NCBI RefSeq assembly: GCF_900167435.1
Contig: NZ_FUWS01000006.1
Span: 356,810-420,809 of the forward strand
Origin: Marinactinospora thermotolerans DSM 45154
GTDB lineage: Bacteria; Actinomycetota; Actinomycetes; Streptosporangiales; Streptosporangiaceae
Reading direction: 5' to 3'
Length of the DNA: 64,000 bases
Below are positions 56,740 through 64,000 of the stretch, piece by piece. Each line of letters opens with the position of its first letter. Position 1 is the first letter of the stretch. The position numbers and the translations under genes were made by a program. The notes beneath the pieces were generated by a model. That model saw only the letters and a list, made by a program, of their open reading frames with translations. It did not search any database and was not told the DNA's origin.

Positions 56740-58080
56740 ATGGATGACTATCGCCGGGTGGCCGACGAGATCGCCGGGCGGATCGTGTCGGGACGCCTGC
56801 GGCCGGGGGACCGGTTGCCGACGCAACGCGCCTTCGCCCGGCAGCGCGGTATCGCCAACTCCACCGCCGCCCGGGTCTACGCGGAGCTGTCCCGGCGGGG
56901 ATTGACGCTGGGCGAGGTGGGCCGGGGGACCTTCGTGCGCGCCTCCACCCCGAGGCCCGGGCCCGCGCTGGCCGAGCCCTCCGACGGGAAGATCGACCTG
57001 GAGCTGAACCATCCGGTCGTCCCCGGGCAGGCCGGCCTCCTCGCGGAGGGGATCTCCCCCCTCTTGCGCCCCGACGTCTTGGACGAGGCCATGCGTCCGG
57101 TCGGCACGTCGGGGACGGCGCCCGCCAGAGCGCTCTTCGCCGACCTGCTGTCCCGCCCCGGGTGGCGGCCGGATCCCGCCCGGATCCTGTTCGCCGCCAA
57201 CGGACGTCAGGCCGTCTCCGCGGCGGTCTCGGCGCTCGTCCGGCCGGGAGCCCGGCTGGGCGTCGAGGAGCTCACCTATCCGGCGGTCAGGGCGATCGCG
57301 GCCCGACTCGGGGTCACCGTCGTCGCCATCCCGCTCGACGAGGAGGGGATGATCCCCGAGGCGGTCGAGGAGGCCGCGCGCGTCGCCCCGCTGTCGGCGG
57401 TCTACCTGCAACCGACCCTGCACAACCCCCTGTCGCTCTCCATGACCGAACGGCGCCGGATCGAGCTCGCCGGTCTCCTCTCCCGCCTGGGGGTCAACGC
57501 GATCGAGGACGGCGTGTGGACCTTCCTGCGCGACACCGTCCCGCCTTTGGCGTCCTTCGCCCCGGAGCGGACGATCTTCGTGGACAGTCTCTCCAAGCGC
57601 GTCGCGCCCGGCCTCGGCGTCGGTTTCATGGCGGTCCCCGAACCCCTGGTGCCGGAGGTGGCCGCGGCCTTGCGCGCGGGAGGGGGAATGCCGATGCGCT
57701 TCGCCCTGGAGGCGGCGACCCGTTGGCTGACCGACGGTGTCGTCCGCGCGGTGGCCGAGGCCAAGCGGCGCGATGTCGGCCGCAGGCATCGAATCGCCGC
57801 CGAACGCCTCGACGGTTTCGCGGTACGGGACGATCCCTGCTCCTACTACTGCTGGTGGGACCTGCCCGAGGGGTGGCGGGCCGACACCTTCGTGGCCGCC
57901 GCCGCGCGGCACGGGATCGGTGTGACCCCGGCGGCGGCGTTCGCGGTCGACCCGCGCCGGGCGCCCAACGCCGTTCGGATCGGGCTCGCCTCCCCGCCCG
58001 AGGAGGCGCTGTCCCGCGCCCTGGCGACGCTGGCCGGAATCGCCCGGACCGCTCCGGAGGAGCTCGTCTCCGAGTGGTGA
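56740..58080 (+). CDS. MocR-type GntR/aminotransferase regulator
   Basis: 446 aa from ATG 56740 (GGAGG 6 nt upstream). Winged helix (IVSGRLRPGDRLPTQRAFARQ ... STAARVYAELSRRGL, about 12-60) fused to a fold-type I aminotransferase domain with PLP lysine in FVDSLSKRVAPG. It probably controls the divergent LysE gene in response to an amino compound or PLP. Confidence 0.9.
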   Translation: MDDYRRVADEIAGRIVSGRLRPGDRLPTQRAFARQRGIANSTAARVYAELSRRGLTLGEVGRGTFVRASTPRPGPALAEPSDGKIDLELNHPVVPGQAGLLAEGISPLLRPDVLDEAMRPVGTSGTAPARALFADLLSRPGWRPDPARILFAANGRQAVSAAVSALVRPGARLGVEELTYPAVRAIAARLGVTVVAIPLDEEGMIPEAVEEAARVAPLSAVYLQPTLHNPLSLSMTERRRIELAGLLSRLGVNAIEDGVWTFLRDTVPPLASFAPERTIFVDSLSKRVAPGLGVGFMAVPEPLVPEVAAALRAGGGMPMRFALEAATRWLTDGVVRAVAEAKRRDVGRRHRIAAERLDGFAVRDDPCSYYCWWDLPEGWRADTFVAAAARHGIGVTPAAAFAVDPRRAPNAVRIGLASPPEEALSRALATLAGIARTAPEELVSEW

Positions 58081-58216
58081 GGCGGGGCCGGACCGCCGCG
58101 CCGGGTGCGGGGGGCGGGCCGGGAGGGGACCGGCGGTCCCCCGGGGGCGCGGTCTCTTCTACGGCGACCCTCACCGCTGTCTCGAATCATGAGATTTCTG
58201 TCCATTTATTGGATGG

Positions 58217-58230
58217 CGAGTCTAGACTCG
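58217..58230 (+). promoter_or_regulatory. Palindromic operator over a -10 of the aminotransferase gene
   Basis: CGAGTCTAGACTCG is a perfect 14-bp palindrome containing TAGACT, a good actinomycete -10. It lies 54 nt before the start. GTCTAGAC cores are typical of GntR-family operators. Confidence 0.5.
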
Positions 58231-58283
58231 ACGGTGGCCTCGGCGCCGTCGAGGTCACCGTCGACGACGTGAGGTGGTCTGTC

Positions 58284-59468
58284 GTGAGCGATCCCCGTCC
58301 CCAGCCCTCGGCCCGCGTCCGCGCCGTCGGCAGCTCCCCCGTCCGTGAAATCCTCGCCCTCACCGCCCGCCCCGGCGTCATCTCCTTCGCCGGCGGCCTG
58401 CCCGCCCCCGAACTGTTCGACGCCGACGCGCTGCGCGCCGCGTTCGACCACGTGCTCACCACGCGGCCCGCACAGGTCCTCCAGTACTCCACCACCGAGG
58501 GCGACCCCGATCTCCGCGCGGCGCTCGCCGCCCGGATCACCGGCTCGGGCCTTCCCACCGCCCCCGACGACCTCCTCGTCACCACGGGCTCCCAACAGGG
58601 ACTCTCCCTCGTCGCCGCGGCCCTGCTCGACCCCGGCGACGTGGTCCTCGTCGAACAGCCGGCCTACCTGGCCGCGATCCAGTGCTTCACGCTCGCCGGA
58701 GCCAGGGTCGTCCCGGTCCCCGGTGACGCCGACGGGATCGACCCGGACGCGCTCGACGCCGCGGTGGCCCGGGAGCGGCCGTCCCTGCTCTACCTCGTTC
58801 CCACCTTCTCCAACCCCACCGGCCGCACGCTGCCCGGCGAGCGCCGCCGCCGCGTCGCCGAGATCGCCGCCCGGCACGGTCTGTGGATCGTCGAGGACGA
58901 CCCCTACGGGGAGCTGCGCTACCGCGGCGAACCACTGCCGCCCATCGCCGCGCAGCCCGCCGCGGCCGACCGGACGATCCTGCTCGGCAGCCTGTCCAAG
59001 ATCATGGCCCCGGGGATGCGCCTGGGCTGGTTGCGCTCCCCCGCCGGTCCGCGTCGTTCGCTCGTCGTCGCCAAGCAGGCGGCCGACCTGCACACCTCGA
59101 CGGTCGTCCAGGCCGCGGCGGCCACCTACCTCGCCAAGACGGGACTCGACGACCACGTCGCGCGGATCCGCGCCGCCTACGCGCCGCGGCGTGACGCGAT
59201 GCTCGCCGCGCTCCCCCGGGTCCTGCCCGAGGGCAGCGTGTGGAGCGATCCCGACGGCGGCATGTTCGTCTGGGTGCGCCTGCCCGGTGACGTCGACACG
59301 GGGGAGCTCCTGCATCGAGCCCTGGAGCACGATGTCGCCTTCGTGCCTGGATACCCCTTCTACGTGGACTCCCCCGACCGTGCCACCCTGCGCCTGTCGT
59401 TCACCACCTACGGGCCGGCCGAGATCGAGGAGGGGCTGGACCGCCTGGGCCGGGCCCTGCGGGGATGA
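58284..59468 (+). CDS. PLP-dependent aminotransferase (class I/II)
   Basis: 394 aa from GTG 58284 (GAGG 9 nt upstream). VISFAGGLPAPELFD, TTGSQQGLSLVAAALL, PTFSNPTGRTL and the PLP lysine in LLGSLSKIMAPGMRLGW. Similar to 2-aminoadipate/valine-type transaminases; the substrate is not determined. No DNA-binding domain. It follows the MocR gene on the same strand with its own promoter. Confidence 0.9.
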   Translation: MSDPRPQPSARVRAVGSSPVREILALTARPGVISFAGGLPAPELFDADALRAAFDHVLTTRPAQVLQYSTTEGDPDLRAALAARITGSGLPTAPDDLLVTTGSQQGLSLVAAALLDPGDVVLVEQPAYLAAIQCFTLAGARVVPVPGDADGIDPDALDAAVARERPSLLYLVPTFSNPTGRTLPGERRRRVAEIAARHGLWIVEDDPYGELRYRGEPLPPIAAQPAAADRTILLGSLSKIMAPGMRLGWLRSPAGPRRSLVVAKQAADLHTSTVVQAAAATYLAKTGLDDHVARIRAAYAPRRDAMLAALPRVLPEGSVWSDPDGGMFVWVRLPGDVDTGELLHRALEHDVAFVPGYPFYVDSPDRATLRLSFTTYGPAEIEEGLDRLGRALRG

Positions 59469-59562
59469 GAGCGATCCGATGGACTCGGCGACTCGCCGCC
59501 TTGACGACGCGGGGACATGTCGATTCGGCGATGAGCGGAGATGTCCACCCGTCGACCTGGGA

Positions 59563-59592
59563 CGAGGGCCCCGGCGCAGGCCGGGGCCCTCG
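59563..59592. terminator. Bidirectional terminator between convergent genes
   Basis: A perfect 12-bp stem (59563-59574 with 59581-59592) and 6-nt loop between the aminotransferase and the secreted-protein gene. Confidence 0.8.
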
Positions 59593-59606
59593 GGACGGGG
59601 CCGGGA

Positions 59607-60401
<795 letters not shown>

Positions 60402-60452
60402 TTAATGCGCACACCGGGGAACCGGCATGGCACACGAGCCGGGGGCGGGATC

Positions 60453-60464
60453 ACCGATCGGTCA
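60453..60464. promoter_or_regulatory. CACCGATCGGTC, second copy
   Basis: Identical 12-mer to 60342-60353, overlapping the stop of the DUF6114 gene. Confidence 0.35.
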
Positions 60465-60977
60465 GTGGGGGCGGTCCAGGGCTTCCTCAGCCGTGGGGCC
60501 GCTCCCCGGGGCGGCGGGAGCGGGAGGCCCGCCGCCGTCCTGGGAGCGCCGCGCCGAGCGCCGGCCGCGCCGGCTGCTTCGGGGGCGCGCGGTGGGACGC
60601 CAGGCGAACATCAGGCCCCCGCCGACGAAGGCGAGGAGGCTGCCGATGACGAACCCACCGAGATTCGACATCACCAGCGCCCCCAGCCCGATCAGGGTGG
60701 TGAGGACACCGGTGATGGTGTGCTGTTGCGGGGACGCCCACGTGATCATGCCGAGGGCGATGAGGAAGACCCCCATGAGCACCGAGGGGACGCCGGCGAT
60801 GCCCTGGGCGATCATGACGGACACCGGGGCCAGGGGAAGGACGCAGATCTCCGCGCCGGCCAGCATCGTCAGCAGGCCGCCCCAGAACGGGCGTCGTCGC
60901 CGCCACGCGCGGAACCGGCGTCGCGGCCCCGGCCGGGACGAGGGGCCGCGCTGCTTCCCGGAAGACCGCCTGGCCAT
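60462..60977 (-). CDS. DUF6114 membrane protein
   Basis: 171 aa from ATG 60977 (AGGAAG 8 nt upstream; ATG 61004 is possible). A basic head (RRRFRAWRRRRPFWGG) then four membrane helices and an Arg/Pro tail. Pairs with DUF6230 in many actinomycetes, expressed in aerial growth or envelope context; the function is unknown. Confidence 0.8.
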   Translation of the reverse strand: MARRSSGKQRGPSSRPGPRRRFRAWRRRRPFWGGLLTMLAGAEICVLPLAPVSVMIAQGIAGVPSVLMGVFLIALGMITWASPQQHTITGVLTTLIGLGALVMSNLGGFVIGSLLAFVGGGLMFAWRPTARPRSSRRGRRSARRSQDGGGPPAPAAPGSGPTAEEALDRPH

Positions 60978-61052
60978 CGCTTCTTCTTCCTCTCTCGTCG
61001 ACATCACCCGCGCTGGAGGCGTCCGCGCGCCGGGAGGTGGCGCGCGGACGGG

Positions 61053-61688
61053 TCAGAAGCACTCGGCGTCGCCGCGCGCCACCGCCAGGTGTAGACCGGA
61101 GAGCCGGAAGGAGCCGGCGTTCGCGGCCCACGCGGTCTGCTCCAGGCCGCGCACCGAGATGGTGTCGCCCTGCATGCCGAACAGGTCCTGCACGCCCTGT
61201 CCACCGCTGGGCCCCTTGTCCAGGGTCGAGGCGTCACGGCCGATCTCCAGGTTGGAGAACTCGGTGTCGCCCGCCATCTGGGTCATGTCGATGAAGAGAT
61301 TCGACGCTTCGACGGGGGTGCCGTCGGTGCCGGCGGAGAGCTTGAGGGAGACCTTCCCGAGGATCGGGAACTCGGTGATCACCGATTGGCACAGCGAGGT
61401 GATCTCGGCCTCGCGGATCGCCGCGACGGCGACCGGGTGGACGTCACCGCGAACGCTTTGGTCAAGGGAGCCGTAGATGGCGACGCCCTCGCCGTTCATC
61501 TCGTCGGCCGAGATCTTGAACTGCTGTCCGGAGACCGCGAAGGAGGCGGCGATCGCCCCGTTGGCGATCGCGAACACCAGGGCTCCGGCGCCGAGGGCTG
61601 CGGGAGCGGTCAGCAGGGCGAAGCGCCGCCAGCTGGTGTGGCTGCCCTCCCGCTCCTGCTCCTCCTGATCCAGGGGTTCTTCGACCAT
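61053..61688 (-). CDS. DUF6230 exported protein
   Basis: 211 aa from ATG 61688 (AGGAA 8 nt upstream). One N-terminal membrane helix (about 25-50, LLTAPAALGAGALVFAIANG) then a beta-rich extracytoplasmic domain ending with a single Cys (GDAECF). Older databases called such proteins cholesterol esterase without evidence. Precedes DUF6114 by 75 nt. Confidence 0.8.
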   Translation of the reverse strand: MVEEPLDQEEQEREGSHTSWRRFALLTAPAALGAGALVFAIANGAIAASFAVSGQQFKISADEMNGEGVAIYGSLDQSVRGDVHPVAVAAIREAEITSLCQSVITEFPILGKVSLKLSAGTDGTPVEASNLFIDMTQMAGDTEFSNLEIGRDASTLDKGPSGGQGVQDLFGMQGDTISVRGLEQTAWAANAGSFRLSGLHLAVARGDAECF

Positions 61689-62192
61689 GGATGATTCCTT
61701 CCTCGGAGGCGTGCCGCCGCGCTCGTCCGTCCCCCGGCGCCGGTGAGTGCGGTGGATCGTTTCCGTTTCCGAAAGTGATCTGTGACACGTCCATGTGTGA
61801 GTGGGGTAATCATGTAATGGCACGCCATGGTGTTTCAAGGGCGTTTCACGCTGTTTTTCCGGCGGCGGGAACAAACTCGCAGACCCCTCGCCGGAACATT
61901 CTCTTTCCCCTTCCCACCTGCGAAGACGGTGGAGGAGGAGCGGTGCGGGCGCGATGTGGAAGCGGCCGTTCGCCGGCGCTTTCGTGCCCGCCTGAGGGGC
62001 GCTTTGTCACGCGGGTGACAAAGACGCGCCCGGTCGAGCGGAGGTTCGCGGGGTGTCGCCGTCTCCGGTGAGCGGGCGCGCGAGAGGGGCGAGCGGACCG
62101 TTGACAGTGTGGATGGGTCACCGTACGTTGCAGGGGCCGGTTCGGGGCGCGACGGAACGGACTCGTCAGACTGCCCGAGGCCGGGAGGACGT
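61689..62192. other. 504-nt divergent gap between DUF6230 and PucR-type genes
   Basis: No gene is supported. AT-richer stretches near 61755-61860 probably carry the DUF6230 promoter; the regulator promoter is at 62101. Confidence 0.45.
62101..62129 (+). promoter_or_regulatory. Promoter of the PucR-type regulator
   Basis: TTGACA (62101-62106), 17 nt, TACGTT (62124-62129). Transcription would begin near 62136, which rules out a translation start at 62109. Confidence 0.55.
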
Positions 62193-63413
62193 GTGCGGTT
62201 TCGCGACACCGAGCCCAGTAGCCGCCCCTGGGAGGAACTCCCGGCCGAGCTCGCCGACATCCTCGAACCCGAGGTGGAGGTCCTCGCCGAGGAGATCGTC
62301 CAGGCGATCCTCGCCGGGATACCGGAATTCGCGCGTCCTTTGAACGACGTGTACGGGCGCACCGTCCGCCTCGGCGTCGAACGGGCCCTCCACCACTTCC
62401 TGGACCTGGTCCGCGGTCCCTCCCAGACCCAGGTCAACGGAGAACGGATCTACCGCAGGCTGGGCCGCAACGAGTTCCGCGAGGGGCGGAGCCTCGACGC
62501 CCTCCACAGCGCCTACCGGCTCGGCACCCGCATCGCCTGGCGTCGCCTGGCCCGCCGCGCGGAGCGGGCCGGCCAGTCGGCCGCGGTCCTCGCCCTGCTC
62601 GCCGAGGCCGTCTTCGCCTACCTGGACGGAATCGCGGCGGAGTCCCTGGCCGGTTACGCCGAGGCGCAGGCCAGGTCCGCGGGGGCGCGCGAACACTTCC
62701 GGCGCCGTCTCCTCACCCTTCTCCTCGCCGAACCCGCGGCGGACCGGGAGAGCATGGAAATGGCTGCGCGGCTCGCCGGCTGGCGCCTCCCCGACCAGGT
62801 CGCCTGCGTCGCGCTGCGTTCCGGAGTCGAGGTCTCCCCCACCAGGCGGTTACGGATGGACGCCGACCATCTGTTGGACACGGACCGCCCCGACCCGTGT
62901 CTCCTCGTCCCGGCTCCGGTGACGGAGCAGGACCGGCGGGCCATCGAGGACGTCCTCGGCGAGGAGCCGACCGTGATCGGTCCGGTGGTGGACCTCCATG
63001 AGGCGTCCCTGTCGTTCCGCTGGGCCAAGCAGGGCCTGAACCTGAGGGAACGCGGCATTCTTCCCGGGGAGGGGCTGCTCTCCTGTGACGATCACCTGCT
63101 GGTCCTGCTCCTCTTCCAGGACGAACGCCTGCTGGCCCGTCTCGGCGAACGCAGTCTCGGGCCTTTCGAGGGGCTTGCAGAGAAGCGCGCGGCGAAGCTC
63201 GCCGAGACCCTCCTCGCCTGGTTGGTCACCAGGGGAGGCGGCGCTCCGGAGACCGCGGCGATGCTGGGCGTGCACCCACAGACGGTCCGTTACCGGATGA
63301 ACCACGTCGAACGGCTCTTCGGCGATCGACTGCGGGATCCGCAGGTCCGCTTCGAGCTGGAGATGGTGCTGCGGGCCCGCCGGTTGCGTGAGCTCGCGGG
63401 GGACGGGAGGTGA
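62193..63413 (+). CDS. PucR/CdaR-type transcriptional regulator
   Basis: 406 aa from GTG 62193 (GGGAGG 4 nt upstream, short spacing). An N-terminal helical domain (about 15-180) resembles the RsbRD/PucR-associated type. A middle GGDEF-like region and the C-terminal HTH_30 (RGGGAPETAAMLGVHPQTVRYRMNHVERLFG) follow. Divergent from DUF6230-DUF6114; it probably regulates them. Confidence 0.85.
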   Translation: MRFRDTEPSSRPWEELPAELADILEPEVEVLAEEIVQAILAGIPEFARPLNDVYGRTVRLGVERALHHFLDLVRGPSQTQVNGERIYRRLGRNEFREGRSLDALHSAYRLGTRIAWRRLARRAERAGQSAAVLALLAEAVFAYLDGIAAESLAGYAEAQARSAGAREHFRRRLLTLLLAEPAADRESMEMAARLAGWRLPDQVACVALRSGVEVSPTRRLRMDADHLLDTDRPDPCLLVPAPVTEQDRRAIEDVLGEEPTVIGPVVDLHEASLSFRWAKQGLNLRERGILPGEGLLSCDDHLLVLLLFQDERLLARLGERSLGPFEGLAEKRAAKLAETLLAWLVTRGGGAPETAAMLGVHPQTVRYRMNHVERLFGDRLRDPQVRFELEMVLRARRLRELAGDGR

Positions 63414-63473
63414 GGGCCGGGACGGTGTTCCGGGACGCCTTCGAGCTGGTGGCGCGGATCACCCTTGATCGAG

Positions 63474-63502
63474 TTGGTACTCCGCGAAACGCTGACTATA
63501 GT
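63474..63502 (+). promoter_or_regulatory. rRNA operon promoter P1
   Basis: TTGGTA (63474-63479), 17 nt, TATAGT (63497-63502). Confidence 0.6.
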
Positions 63503-63702
63503 TCTTCGAGTCGCCTGAAACGGGGCAGGTTCTGAGCCTCCTCGGGGCGGCGGTCTTCTTCGGGCGTAACGGACATCTTCTGATGGACGTGCCCGAGCAT
63601 CGAAACGGCGGTGACCACTTTCGTGTCATGGCATCATTGTCATGTCCATGACTCGTTGTGGGCAATTCGTGTCGATGTTCAGGAAGTTCGGAAATCGCCG
63701 GT

Positions 63703-63731
63703 TTGGCGGGGTCGGAACGCCCTGATAAAGT
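63703..63731 (+). promoter_or_regulatory. rRNA operon promoter P2
   Basis: TTGGCG (63703-63708), 17 nt, TAAAGT (63726-63731). The flanks CCTGATAAAGTG and ACACAAC recur at P3. Confidence 0.7.
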
Positions 63732-63819
63732 GAAGACACAACGGAACGCGGGACCCGGACACACTCCGGAAAACGCGAACCGATTCCCGGTTTCATCAGG
63801 GAAACCCGGAAAGCGCCGA

Positions 63820-63849
63820 TTCGACGCCGGACGGAACACCTGATAAAGT
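63820..63849 (+). promoter_or_regulatory. rRNA operon promoter P3
   Basis: TTCGAC (63820-63825), 18 nt, TAAAGT (63844-63849), 118 nt after P2 in a diverged repeat of it. Confidence 0.7.
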
Positions 63850-63934
63850 GGGAACACAACAAAGCGGAAGCACCGCCTCTGCGGAAGAGCATCGGACGAG
63901 GGTTCGGGCTTGTAGGCGAGGATGCGGTTGTTTT

Positions 63935-63955
63935 TTGAGAACTCAACAGCGCGTG
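63935..63955 (+). promoter_or_regulatory. rrn leader antitermination sequence
   Basis: TTGAGAACTCAACAGCGCGTG is the conserved actinobacterial rRNA leader signature, then an AT-rich stretch and CCAAGTTTGTTTTGG at 63974-63988. A 16S rRNA gene should start just beyond base 64000. The 63414-64000 stretch contains no protein gene. Confidence 0.85.
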
Positions 63956-64000
63956 TTCGATTTTCTTTAAGCCAAGTTTGTTTTGGCCCCGTCCACCACG

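Overview
The window is high-GC actinomycete chromosome that includes the replication origin. GTG and TTG starts are frequent, the SigR and rRNA-type promoters are actinobacterial, and the gene order rplI-rpsR-ssb-rpsF ... murJ-pseudokinase-sigM-trxBA ... parB-parA-rsmG-jag-yidC-yidD-rnpA-rpmH-oriC-dnaA-dnaN-gnd-recF-dciA-gyrB-gyrA-DUF3566-tRNA-Ile matches Streptomyces relatives. The details (gnd between dnaN and recF, PadR-ino1, DUF6230/DUF6114 genes) suggest Nocardiopsaceae, perhaps Nocardiopsis; that last step is inference.

Layout. 1-12 kb: the end of a MATE exporter, a Tat-type amidase, the ribosomal/ssb operon on the minus strand, a GT87 membrane glycosyltransferase with a class A PBP, then PadR-ino1 and an MFS transporter. 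12-24 kb: CCA-adding enzyme, secreted DUF6049 protein, MurJ, and a tightly overlapping pseudokinase-SigM-anti-sigma unit, followed by trxB-trxA behind a near-perfect SigR promoter. 23-43 kb: the origin region. Genes left of oriC run on the minus strand and genes right of it on the plus strand. Six parS palindromes lie here, three of them inside the parA coding sequence. The dnaA-dnaN gap carries a dense DnaA-box array, a DnaA-trio-like motif and an AT-richer stretch, and is the likely unwinding site.

44-51.75 kb: a 7.7-kb integrated element of the AICE (pSAM2-like) class in tRNA-Ile(GAT), bounded by 66-bp perfect direct repeats. It encodes a broken tyrosine integrase, an FtsK-like transfer protein, a Pra-type activator, a Nudix protein resembling the pSAM2 immunity factor Pif, an HD protein, a double-winged-helix GntR regulator, two paralogous HTH/DUF5919 proteins and small unknown genes. 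No excisionase or replication initiator was recognised and the integrase is truncated and frameshifted, so it looks stranded.

52-64 kb: a CPBP protease, an internally duplicated histidine kinase converging on a NarL-type regulator, a LysE exporter divergent from a MocR-type regulator, a PLP aminotransferase, a secreted protein, DUF6114 and DUF6230 genes, and a divergent PucR-type regulator. The window ends in tandem rRNA promoters and the conserved rrn leader, so a 16S rRNA gene should begin just past the right edge.
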